Below are positions 1 through 10,940 of a stretch of 64,000 nucleotides of DNA, piece by piece. Under the pieces are notes generated by a model. It was not told where the DNA came from and ran no database searches. It worked only from the letters and a program-made list of their open reading frames with translations. The first letter of the stretch is position 1. Each line of letters opens with the position of its first letter. Source of the DNA: Paragonimus westermani (Eukaryota; Platyhelminthes; Trematoda; Plagiorchiida; Troglotrematidae); assembly GCA_008508345.1 (NCBI GenBank), contig QNGE01000935.1:88704-152703 (forward strand). The letters run 5' to 3'. The translations under genes were made by a program, and so were the position numbers.

Positions 1-2880
1 ATTCTTTGATTTCAAGCTCCCTAATTCTTTCAACGATTGCTTCCTGAAGCTTTCCCCAGAAACTTGCCGCGCATAAGCCCAACTCGCCTTCTGAGTGTTA
101 AAATCACTTGTAAAAAGTAACTGGGGGGGAATGCTGAAGGGAAGGGAAAGTATCTATGTGTGATAAAAAGGTGTCATTCTGTGAACACCAGCTTAAAGTT
201 AAGCGATAATTAAGTCCTGCTAATAGAGAGTCCTGGGATCGGAGTCTGACCTATATCTGTATTGTATCGTACATGGTAGAATAGGTGTCATCGCTGTGCA
301 AAACAGTTGAATGTGGGTTTAGGAGAAAATAAACGGCCACATCTTCCATACGCCTTGTTTGAGAATCATCACGAGGAACAAAAAAGTCAGGATTAATGAT
401 CCCATTTTCAGCGGTTTTTGATACCAAGTACGTTCTATTGCGAACAGTAACGTGGAGATGTCCGTCGTATCTCAGTTGCCTAGGTTCTTGTGATTTCTTC
501 GGACTTCGACAGTTGTTGTAGGAACAATATAAGATTATTTCATCATGGGGTCACCTCGGGACGGAGGTAAGCTGGTGGTAGAAGGAAAGCAGTTCTCTGT
601 GCCGGTTTGTTCGGTAGGAGGGACAGTCGGCTTGTGAGGGGGGGTTGGTCATCTCACATCGTCCTCTTGCTGGAAACGTTCCTTGAACCGCTGGCTGTGT
701 GGAATGAGGGCTTGCGCATAAGTACGGGAGAAGTGGTGACGTGGGCGAGTCCTTACAAAGCCTCTCGGAACAGCCTGATTACTGGCAGTCTCTGCATAAG
801 CACGGTAACATTGATGGCTTGATTACAGGGAGTTCTGTACACCACCTGCTGGGGCAACCTGTTTGCTTTTTCTTTTTTTGTCATATGTCACCTGTTTTAC
901 TTTCTCCCTATTTCCTTTGAATTAACACTACTTCCTCTGAGTACAGGCGCTCTGAAATTCTAGTGTCTTTCACCTAAGGCTTTTTGCATAGATCCTTCCG
1001 AAAATCCTGACGGTGGTGCCCAACATTAGCAATACTCAAATCTGGTTGATCTTTTGTTGCCTCCAGCCGGGTAGTAATCATAAAAGGGGAACGCACTCAG
1101 ATATCCTTCTGTTATATTTCTTACACTGGGAACGCTTGATTCCGAATACCTCGTACGCCCGTTACGAGAGATCTGAGCAAACAATTGACTGCATAAGGGA
1201 GGTGCAAGTGCCTTCATTTTCTACATATTAACAGCACAAGTTGGCGAAGTAACCCTCAAGGTTTCGGGTCGCTTTTATTGAGCAGCAGTCCCGATAGCTG
1301 TGATGTTTTCATCCAATTTACCCGTTGTGTGTATCCTGCTAAGTGAAACTAGCATCGGTGCTTGTCCACAAGGCCCACATTTATCAAGAGCAACACACGA
1401 AGTCGCAGGTGGTCCATGACCTTTACCGAAGGAAATGTGCATTTCAGAGAGCTTCCGCCCCTCAGTGGACGTGTCTCAAGACAGACTTTTAACGTTTGAA
1501 CTCATCAACTCATGCGTGATTGACAGCTTCGAAGAGAGTTACCATGACTCCTCCTATGACCTTGTTCTTATTTGTCGGCGGACAACCGGCACGGTTAAAT
1601 ATGCCGACCACATCGTAGTGAAACAGTGGCCAATATACATTGAATTAAATTTGAGCCACTGTATTGGATCGTCTCCTTTGGTACGCGCTCAGTCGCTTGA
1701 CCACAAAAACGAGAAATCAGATTACAGGGGGTACCAGAGGGCAGACACGAGGAAATAGATTGACCAAACAGCGCACAACTGTTCGACCGCACGCCTGCAA
1801 TCTGATTGGCTGAGTGGGACCATACCACCACCCACGACCATAGCATCCGAGCTGGGCCGGTCGATCGATGTGGCGTGGTGCGTCCTGGCTGTCTCGTTAG
1901 TAGATGCGCCTTCTAACACACTGCTTATCACATCTGCACTCCTAGATTATGAGTCGACCGTTGCGCTAGCTTTTTTCTCTCTAGGTCACTGCGGCTCTCT
2001 TTATTATCTGCTCGGACAATTAAATGTTCTCCCCGGCAACTTCTAAAGATGAACTTGTTGCGCACAGCTCATCCAGTGTGCTGAATGTTCACTGTTCCAG
2101 AGTGACCAAGAGTTCCAGCGTTGTTAACGAGTCATACTGCAGTCAGTCAATCTGTGTTTCTTTTCATGGCAAGAGTTCTGGACTTGGTAGGGGACACGAA
2201 ATACTGTTAGCTGGCTTATCTTGGCATACTACCACAATATGTTTCTAGGGCTACACACCATGCAAGTTAGTCCTAGCTCGTTTTCCTTTCAAGTCGCACA
2301 CTGTTCCGCTGTGAGTCCGGTATAATAAGTATGGTACCACTCTTAGCCTTCCTACCTCCGTACCCCAGAACTACTTTCATAGAGTAGCCTGAACCGCCAC
2401 AGGCGGATACCTGTCAGATTGGTCATTTATTAGTTGCGTGGAAATTTCTCTTTAATAGCGAGCAACTAATTAGCACAAACGACGGAACACAGTTAAATGT
2501 ACAACCAATAAGCTGTTATAACGTATTTAGCAGCAAAGTAAACGCAGATGAACCCTACTTGAATATAAAATAGTTGAATATACCCAGTTGTTATTTCCCA
2601 CGATTTGGAGTTCTTATTGGACGTTACTGTCGGTAAAATAATTGGGACGGGGAGCAAACAAAAGTTAATTCACTTTCATATTGTTCATGCATCCATAACC
2701 TTATTGGAGTGAATAAAGAAGCAGAGATTGTAAATGCTAAATCAGAAGCCTTGGTTGCTCACTACTGTCCAGTATACTCCACTGGAGCAGAGCGCATTCC
2801 CCTGTTCTACTGAGGCCTCAGGGTGCGCCGCAGATATAACTGGAAGAGAGGATGCTACAGCGTGTCTATCCTAAACGCAT
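1..2880. other. Non-coding/unassigned left end
   Basis: Open frames are short, overlap on both strands and resemble no family I recognise. The stretch is probably intron of RBBP5 or intergenic DNA. No N-terminal RBBP5 exon could be identified. Sequence just before 2881 is not shared with the copy at 23.5 kb, so the palindromic element breaks there. Confidence 0.5.
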
Positions 2881-3161
2881 TATATGAACTACCAGGGGGA
2901 ATGTCCTGTCTGGCTTGCAGCAACTCCAGGGATACCTCGGAGATCCAATGTTCGTTCAACCCACGAACCACTGTTCCGCATGCCACTGTACCTGCTTCAT
3001 GAACGGCCTGTGAGGTATGGGTCCAGCAACTATTACGGTCTTCGGAGGGGGAAACACCGAGGTTGCTTTCTAAGCTGGTTTTGTACGTAGGCTCTACCGC
3101 CAGCATACCCTGTTTCTCAACTGCCAGTCGATGCTACCAGTGGGGTCGTTGTCCAGCCAAA

Positions 3162-3605
3162 TTAACGGCAACGTAACAACACATGGTCAGAATCCAAGTA
3201 TATGCTCCAATAAGAACGACAGTCCTGAATGCAGCTCCGCCACCCATACCTAACAGCTGTGTGGTCTACCTGAGACCAGACCTGATCCGGAGAAGGAGAG
3301 TGCCAATTATGACAATGACGCGCACGATGTCTGAAATTAATGCCGGCTAAAAATAGCTTATGCTCAGCGCACAGCTGCAACAATCGCCCGCCCTCAGCTG
3401 ATTGGTGTGAAGTTACCCTAAACCAGCCACCTAAACAAGACTCGACCTCACCAAGGCGGCCGATCTGGGCGTCCATATTTCCGGTCAAAATGGCTACAAT
3501 ACAATCATGTGTCGACCGAAGAAGGGTGGCGAGATCCGAGTAAAAGGCTTCCCTGATACCGACATCACTGCAGTCAGTCAGTCTACAGTCGGGCGTAATG
3601 GCCAT
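3162..3605 (-). pseudogene. RTE endonuclease fragment, minus arm of copy 1
   Basis: The 147-codon open frame covers the second half of an apurinic-type endonuclease of RTE non-LTR retrotransposons. Visible motifs are [63 protein letters not shown] and the terminal DSDHVLLRC. The active-site GD(M/F)N motif reads GNMD, so the enzyme would be dead. This arm alone keeps the LFLAGINFR segment (about 27 nt) that the other three arms have lost. The N-terminal endonuclease half and the reverse transcriptase are missing. Confidence 0.88.
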
Positions 3606-3800
3606 TCTTCCTTCCAGTCGTCAATCCAGGGGAGTCAGATTTCGTACCCTGGCCACCGCACAAGCGATCGCAGTTCGATTCCACAGTCCACAGTTTTGCG
3701 CTCAGTAGGAGTTTCCTCAAACCCTGCGTTTACCATGGCCCCCCGTTACCCACTTGACAACTCCGGAGGTCAATTTTGTCACCGAATTGTCCTCCAGTTT

Positions 3801-3945
3801 ACAACCGTTTGACGTAGTGATGTGAATAATTGCTCTTGATTTTTTCTCGCTTGACAACCATGATGGTATAAAATGTTATGTAATTGGCTCGAGGATGAAC
3901 GACCGAAAACAGACTGTTCGCCAAAACACGTTTGACTTCTAACGT
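3801..3945 (+). promoter_or_regulatory. RTE leader block with TATA-like motif
   Basis: A block of about 145 bp containing tataaaatgttatgtaatt sits just upstream of the + strand endonuclease. The same block recurs at 5000-5145 and 24385-24529 (+) and at 23330-23475 (-). Its position before the endonuclease and its repeated retention suggest an element 5' UTR/promoter; activity is inference only. Confidence 0.45.
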
Positions 3946-4985
3946 GGGTACCTTCAAAGTTCGCATTCTTAACTGGGTGAGTCGACAGGCCGTTCCCGCA
4001 GGAACGTTAGACCCGCTAGACATGTTGATTTCTGTTGCATTTTGGAGACTAGAATCCAGGCCAGTAGTCAACACATGGAACTAACAGCACCCGCATTGTC
4101 TAGCCGATACTGGTTATGCACTTCCGGTGACTCCACAGCCACCGCTATCGGTCAGTCTGGAGTGGATATAGTCCTCAACACGACGGCCACATCCTCACTG
4201 TTAGACTGGATTCCCGTTGACAGTCGACTCTGTGCTGTCCGCCGGGCGGATTCAATTAAGATCAGCTCTAGGCGCAAAACTCCCAAAAATCGTTTTATTG
4301 TGCCTGCTTACGCTCCGACTGACTGCAGTAATTTCGGTATCAGGGAAGCCTTTTACTCGGATCTGGTCGTCCTTCTTCGGTCGACACATGATTGTAATGT
4401 AGTTGTTTTGGCCGGAAATATGAACGCCCAGATCGGCCGCCTTGGTGAGGTCGAGTCTTGTTTAGGTGGCCGGTTTAGGATAACTTCACACCAATCAGCT
4501 GAGGGCGGGCGATTGTTCCAGCTGAGCATAAGCATTGTGCGCATCATTGTCATAATTGGCACTCTCGTTCTCCGGATCAGGTCTGGTCTCAGGTAGACCA
4601 CATAGCTGTTAGGTATGGGTGGCGGAGCTGCATTCAGGACTGTCGTTCTTATTGGAGCATATACTTGGATTCTGACCATGTGTTGTTACGTTGCCGTTAA
4701 TTTGGCTGGACAACGACCCCACTGGTAGCATCGACTGGCAGTTGAGAAACAGGGTATGCTGGCGGTAGAGCCTACGTACAAAACCAGCTTAGAAAGCAAC
4801 CTCGGTGTTTCCCCCTCCGAAGACCGTAATAGTTGCTGGACCCATACCTCACAGGCCGTTCATGAAGCAGGTACAGTGGCATGCGGAACGATGGTTCGTG
4901 GGTTGAACGAACATTGGATCTCCGAGGTATCCCTGGAGTTGCTGCAAGCCAGACGGGATATTCCTCCTGGCAGTTCATATAGCTG
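3930..4985 (+). pseudogene. RTE endonuclease, plus arm of copy 1
   Basis: The endonuclease domain runs from about 3950. [16 protein letters not shown] carries the catalytic-Glu ETRIQ motif; then come [37 protein letters not shown] and [17 protein letters not shown] deletion near 4522 shifts the frame (open to 4596), and the C-terminal motif [10 protein letters not shown] continues in another frame. GNMN replaces the canonical GDMN, removing a metal-binding Asp. The segment then ends in [20 protein letters not shown] and runs into a second leader block rather than a reverse transcriptase. Confidence 0.88.
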
Positions 4986-4999
4986 GTTGTCCTCCAATT

Positions 5000-5145
5000 C
5001 ACAACCGTTCGACGTAGTTATGTGAACAATTTCTCACGATTTTTTTCTCGCCTGATAACCACAATGGTATAAAATGTTATGTAATTGGCCCGAGGATGAA
5101 TGACCAAAAACAGACTGTTCGCCAAAACACCTTCAACTTCTAATG
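5000..5145 (+). repeat. Second copy of RTE leader block
   Basis: A direct repeat of 3801-3945 with scattered substitutions, containing the same tataaaatgttatgtaatt core and the following gactgttcgccaaaacac. It lies downstream of the endonuclease, so the arrangement is leader-endonuclease-leader, as in a tandem or head-to-tail insertion that lost the reverse transcriptase. Confidence 0.7.
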
Positions 5146-5425
5146 AACTCATGGGCCTATTCGAATCGTACCTATACCAATTTTGCATTCTAGGTCAGAG
5201 CAAGGGACGAGGGAGGTCCGAGGCTGAATGGTATGAGATGGGGATTACCGACACAGTGTTACTATGATTAGCTATGTCGGTTGTGAGGCATGCAGATTAA
5301 TTGGCGTAGATGGGGTTTGGGAGGAATCCTGAGAACTAATTTTGATAGGATAGTGAGGGAGAGGTGAGTAGTAGCACGCTTCCACGTATCCACTCTGGTC
5401 TGTGTAGCAGATAGGGCGACCCGGT

Positions 5426-7490
5426 TTATAGTGCGAGACGACCGGTGCATTATAGAATTATTGATGTTTTCATGGTTGCATAAGGGTGAGGTACTGCCAG
5501 AACGAACAAACTCAGAGAGGAGAACGATTAGAGGTATCATCCAAGGCCTTTGGTTCGAAAGCCTGTATTGCAGGGGGGGATGGGTGGAAGTACATTAAAC
5601 AGGCACTTTTTTCGGAGAAAGATGCCAACCTTCTTCCAGTCCCTAACCGGAAGGGCCAAGAGACTGGCTTGCCAGATCTCTACCTATTGGTCTGCGTGGT
5701 GTGATTGACTCTGTCGGTGTGGCTGTCACACCAACCAGTTTGGCCCTATAGTTAATCGTGATGCGCAAGCCATCACATCGCGTCAAGATCCAATCTCGTT
5801 GTGTCGGTATGATAGCCGTCGTCCTCGATTGCAGCACATCAGTGACTAGCACCATTAACTATGTACGATTCGTCTATGGGGGAAGAACATCGTTAAACGA
5901 CTAAAGTGAGGGAAAGAGGAGGACTTACTATCAACACCCATAAATGTAATCATTTAAATTGCGTCTTGTAACCATACAACTGGGGAACCATCTTGCATCA
6001 AGGCCTTCAGAGTAGGGGTTTTTGGTAATTATAGTAGGTACCTACTAATAGTAATGTGGCAAGTGTGATTGAAAATAAGGCCGCATTTAACAGTGAATGT
6101 ATGAGTAAAGTGAAAATTCGGTTCATTTCCCCCAGAAACTTCTCCCCACTTTAGGCCCACTTTAAAAAACCCCCTTCGCATTTACCCAGCGTGCTTCAAA
6201 ATTTCGGCTGGCATTGACAGTTGTACAGCCTCGGCGGACAATTTTTTTTAAGTCTGCTGGGTGTAATGAGAGAAAGTTATCCCCTAACTCTGTCTAATGG
6301 CCTGTCTTCCATCATATTCTAGAATTACTTCCTACTAGTCTGCCTTCTTTCCAGTCCGTTGAGTGTCGTGTGGTGACACTCACTGGCTGATTACTCCTTC
6401 TGCAGGCGTCTGTCAAAACTTCTCCCTGACACCAGCACTGCATTGAGAACAGTTCTGTATTCGCAACCCATTGGCCTTCCATCCAATATATCATGACAAA
6501 CTGTCCACTTCTCTGATACAGGATCTGTGCCTGCACACAGCACTCCAATTGCGGGTTGGCAACGATGCAGTACAGTAGATTCGATACCTTTGATTTCACG
6601 CTGGAAACCTCGGCTTTAGCCGAATTGATTCTTGACCGTCGTTTATGCGAGTTGGGACGTACGGACGCTGCTTTTCTGTTCACTCAATAGCCCGATGACG
6701 TAACGCAGTTTGATTAGTAATAGTGCAAATGCCTATAGGACTGGCATGTCTTCTGCACCCAAATTTCGTATGTAACATTTATGGCATTTCTTATTTCAAG
6801 TTAAGGAGAGTTATCCGTGAAAAGGTCAGGCCTACATGGCTACCGACAGAAAGATTCGGTTAACTAGGAGATTCAGCTGATGAGAAGTGGTATTGTTCCA
6901 GGTAGTCTTGACAGACTGTTCTAGCTAATTCGTACCAGTTACCCTATGTGTCTATCTGCCACTGGAACTAGCGCCGTGGTCGAACGGGCACCTATCTACA
7001 GTAAGTCAACAAGGATGTGTCGCAGCCAATCTGGCCTCATACCCTGTTAATACCATACATCCATATTACCGTACCATGGTTTGTAGCCATAGGATCGTCT
7101 GTAAGAACTGAACGAAGTATCGTGGCAGTTAGCAGACCCCTGCATTAACCACGGACACGAGTATTTCGGTGGTCGCTGTTTCTGTTTTACCAACATACAC
7201 TCGGAGAAAAAGTTTATGTAAAGCAACGAACCACAAAGTTGCCGAAAAGTTTGAGCTGCTTCAGGCGGTGCAATCTACAGGGGTGGGTTCCTTACATTTT
7301 GTGCTTTGAGTTGAGCGTGCTAGACTACCTGCCTGGGGTCCTAAGGATGTTACTAACCTGCGGTTGGAAATTCTATTGCATTTGGCGCAGAATCTAAGTC
7401 AGTGAATTTCCTCCTTTGTCCATCGTTAGTATTTCCTTCCATTTCATTTCTTGTGGTGTAGCTACTTACTGCATTTTATTATGCTTCACG
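5426..7490. other. Unassigned spacer
   Basis: A minus-strand frame at 6312-6683 (123 codons) is the longest open stretch; its translation resembles nothing I recognise. The rest is stop-rich. The stretch is probably old repeat debris in a 5' RBBP5 intron or intergenic DNA. Confidence 0.4.
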
Positions 7491-7499
7491 AAAATACAC

Positions 7500-10080
7500 T
7501 TATCCTTAAGCAGGATTATTTCTCTTTTTGCTATGGAATAGAGGGGCGTGATCAATTCAAACAACAATCCCTCATCATCTTTAAAAACTTCCGGAACACA
7601 AAGTCCGGGTCTGTGACTTTATCGCGTTTTAATATTGTGGACTGTAAACCCACCAGTTTCTGTGAGAAGGATCATCTGGAATGTCACAACTAACCACACG
7701 ATCCTCTTTATCATAACTCACGGATTTGACCCATGACTTAGATAGTTCCTCAAAGTGCTCAGCCCATTTATTAAGTCGCCGCAACAAGCTGTCAGTTCGT
7801 GAGACATCTTTTTCACGTATAGTCTCACGAACACTTTGTCAACGAATCGGGAAAAGCAGCACTCCTTGAACCATCAGACCCCATGGTGCTTGCGCAGACT
7901 CTTCTTGAGTTTTCCTTTCAGTTCGCGGCAGCAATTGTCTTATTTGGAGTCGACGGTATTTGGTAACCTCGCCTCATGAGTTCTAAATCAGCAGAAATCT
8001 ACTCCTGTCGTTTCTGCAATGCTCCTTCGAAATAAACCTCTCCACAAGAGGTTCCCATAGTTGATATCTTTGGCGACTCGTTTGTAACGCTGCTTCGTTG
8101 TCACCCGGAGAGTTTATCTGCCAGTGCTGTTTGATAGACGTTTTGTGTATCCTCAGTGATGAAGCTCTAGCTGATTATTTTGTGTTTAGAAACAGATCCT
8201 CTCTGAGTAAATGATAAAACAAAACGGGCACGAACAACGGCATTAAATGAGTCAAAATGGTTACTCCAAAATGGGCTACAGTCTTTAATGCACTGACGCC
8301 ACTGATAGCTGACGATGATATGATCGATTTGCTTCCATGATTGAGTTGCACATTGTGGTCTCTACGTGGTGTTTTACCGTCGTTTGTACCCAAACACGTG
8401 ACTTGGTATACAGAGCTCATGAGATGCTCATAACTGTCTTGGCTGACTTCCATTGTCAGTGTGTCACGTACGGACATCAAACATGCCGTCTAGCCGCCTC
8501 CCTGGATTTGGACGATCAAGTTGTGCGTTCGTATCAGCAGACACACTGATTTCCAAGTGTTTGATTCAGAAGATCAAAAGTAGAATCGTAGAAGGCACTC
8601 TTAACAGCATCTGGACTATTATCCGTTGAGGCATATGTATATATGACAAATCCTCAACGTCTTTCTGGTCTCTGTTGTCTGACGACAGATAGACGACTAT
8701 TCATTGGGATCCAATCGACCAGGCTCTGTTTCGCCTGAGAGCTCGATGAAATCCTCACCTCAGCTTGACCACGAGATTCAGCTTCATCGTCATCAGAGAG
8801 CCTGAGAAAAAACCGTTGACTCGTAGCATCGTCTAAGGACGAATTCAGAACAAAGACAATGTATTTTAGGGGCAAGGCACACATCCAGTTCTAGACTCGA
8901 GGAAGTGCTCACCAGAGCAACCTAATTACCCTTTTCTCGAAGAATGCTGATGTTAAAGCATCAATGTTTGCCCGTTGTGTTGGCTTGAAAAGTAGGAACC
9001 CAGTAACAGAGGAGAGAAGGCAAACATGAATAAACTGGTCCTTCAAAGCAGTGACAACTTCCGGTGTTTCCGGTTGTTCATAAATCAGAATGAGGTTGGT
9101 TTGAGGAACCCTGCCTCGATCTCTTCACTCATGAGACAGTATTTAGGGTTTCCTTGAGGTGTCTTACCCGAAGCCAATGACTCAAGAATCTGACTCCTTT
9201 GAGACTTGTCAAGAGCACTGCTGTGTACAGTGGTTTTAGTCGAAGTTACATCAGGCTTTCCAATGATACCAAAAGTTTTTGACCGTTTTTATAGTGCTTC
9301 GGTTGTCACGGTCATCCGCTGGATGACTGGGGTGCTATTTTGTTTGAAGGTGCCTTTTTCTAACCTCCCTCCTTTTCTCTTATTCTGATTTAATCTTTTC
9401 TCTTCCTGAGCGAGACTACCAAATTGAACACTCAGGCCACCCTCTGGTGTAATATCTGAATGTTTTACCTTCTTCAGGAGTCCGTTAAGGGTACCACAAT
9501 ACTTTTTGCCAACACTCGAACTGCACGTCGACTCCTTGCAGTCGAGGTAAATTTGTCCTTTAGGACTCCACGACCTTTACCCTCAGGCTTGCCCATGTGC
9601 TTAGGATTCAAGGTCGCTCGGGCCTCCGAGAGAGAAGCGTATGAATTGGCAGTCAGCACGAGGGTGTCGTACCTCCTAATCTTCAGACTTGTTAGACTAC
9701 TGTGATCTGCTTGCGAACCCACGCGCCGAAGAGTTTGCACATTAGAAGCGTCAGTGTTGACTAATTCTCTTGACTTTGGAAAATAATTGCCGCTTGTGGG
9801 TGCAAGGTACGTGAACAAAATAGGTGGTGAATTACGGCGAAAATTTGAGAGTGAGTGATCAGTGTCATTTTTGAGAGGAACGACAACTTTTATTATTTTA
9901 TTGTGAAATATTTTGATTTTACGCACTTCATTCCGAGTCTCCGAAGAGAAGGTCTTGTCTGCGAAACAACCGGATATAGGGTTTACTTCGGAAACGTTAC
10001 GCATGGTGAGCGGCTTGCCTAACCGAAGGGGCATTGCGTAGGACTGATGTAGTTCACTAGATGCACTCAATACAACCCCG
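7500..10080 (-). pseudogene. Degenerate RTE retrotransposon, minus strand
   Basis: Reading the minus strand from 10080 downwards gives RTE landmarks in the right order, separated by frameshifts: NVQTLRRVGSQ (near 9745, the usual start of the endonuclease), SLVDWIPMNSRLSVVR (near 8730), FVIYTYASTDNSPDAV (near 8640), SYQWRQCIKDCSPFW (near 8310) and the linker RLNKWAEHFEEL (near 7780). Reverse transcriptase motifs are not evident below 7.5 kb. It is much more decayed than the palindromic copies and belongs to a related but distinct lineage. Confidence 0.82.
9474..10070 (-). pseudogene. Long open frame at 5' end of RTE relic (198 codons)
   Basis: This is the longest uninterrupted unexplained minus-strand frame in the left half. 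Its last third contains NVQTLRRVGSQ, typical of the first residues of RTE endonucleases; the first 110 residues (with KIKIFHNKIIKVVV) match nothing I recognise. There is no in-frame ATG at the 5' end, which begins with TTG. The simplest reading is the 5' part of the minus-strand RTE relic whose frame has survived by chance. Confidence 0.45.
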
Positions 10081-10868
10081 GGCTTTCAAATTATGCCAAA
10101 GGCTTTTCGACGGTTGTCACGTTCAACTGTTGGACTATCGAAGTTTTGTTTGTTTGAAGGTCCGATTTTTCCCAGATTCCTCTCTTAAACGGAGGGCAAC
10201 AATGTTGCGACCATAAAGTTAATTCTGCCCTATTCCTTTACGGTTGTGCCCCACTACCCAAACACCCCTACACGGTCAGTTTATCCATTTAAGTGTGTAA
10301 CTGCTTTTCGTTCGACTGTTCTTTGATCTATCTGACATGACCGTCTTTGGCAGAAAGTATCATGGAAGTGAAAATACCAGGATACTAATTATGAACACCA
10401 ATATATCGACAGTCATATGTTTTTTTCTGCCGTAAACTCGTGCAATAACGTACGTACGTGAGGCAACGGCCCATAAGTTTCTTACACCGCATTGGACTAT
10501 GCACTTTACTGAGGTGAATTCCGCGTGATTGTTGTCTGCTTTGCCTGGCCACCCCGGGTAACATAAGTGGCGGTTGCAACCCTCAGTCTTCATACATATC
10601 TCAGTTGTACAAATCCAATCATTCTGTGCGTCATTTTTACCCTTTGCTTCCCTCTCTTATGTTTTCCACCTTCTTTGTTGATGAATATTCTAATTTGTGA
10701 TAGCTGAACCCAAAACTTAGTAACAACTGAGTAGTTCGTTGTTCAAAAACTGACCGGAAACCTACTTTCTTTAATTGTTCTCCTTCTTGTCCTCACAGGC
10801 TTACTATTTGCGTGGACTGAGATCATTCCGTCTTCATTTAGTTATTCCTTGTTTTGTTACTATTTCAG
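10080..10868 (+). other. Intron upstream of RBBP5 exon a
   Basis: No exon-like segment is visible. The last 60 bases before the acceptor at 10868 are T-rich, as expected for an intron end. Confidence 0.5.
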
Positions 10869-10940
10869 AATGATCCCAGCATTGTTGCATCCTATGATAG
10901 ACGTGGGAAGTACATCTACACTGGCAATTCCAAAGGAAGA
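10869..10940 (+). CDS. RBBP5: RBBP5 exon a (WD40 blade, [10 protein letters not shown])
   Basis: A 72-nt exon in phase 0 with acceptor tatttcag and donor gtgagt. It encodes 24 residues containing [19 protein letters not shown], which matches the VASFDRRGEYIYTGNAKGK strand of vertebrate RBBP5. It is the most 5' exon I can identify. Searching 1-10868 by eye for the preceding segment, expected to carry the family's WDVLSGDCD and FPSP-like motifs, found nothing convincing. Confidence 0.92.

Larger units (their letters stand above)
2881..5425. repeat. Palindromic RTE-derived block, copy 1
   Basis: The left arm (about 2881-3605) and right arm (about 4300-4985) are inverted copies of the same RTE endonuclease region. 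The centre (about 3606-4300) carries one endonuclease 5' part and a TATA-containing leader. To the right of the + arm the leader recurs at 5000-5145, followed to about 5425 by sequence whose reverse complement reappears at 23052-23340. Direct alignment of the centre with copy 2 has a constant offset of 20584 bp. By eye the two copies are almost identical. Confidence 0.88.

Noticed and set aside
3507..3812. Open frame on + strand across the palindrome centre, repeated at 24091-24396
   Set aside because: It is antisense to the endonuclease and identical at both loci only because the DNA is duplicated; it has no family motif.
3799..4074. Minus-strand frame repeated at 24383-24658
   Set aside because: Antisense of the RTE leader and endonuclease start; conservation reflects duplication.
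4756..5025. 89-codon frame duplicated at 23448-23717 (-) and partly at 2855-3106 (-)
   Set aside because: It is the linker region of the RTE polyprotein ([19 protein letters not shown]), not a separate gene.
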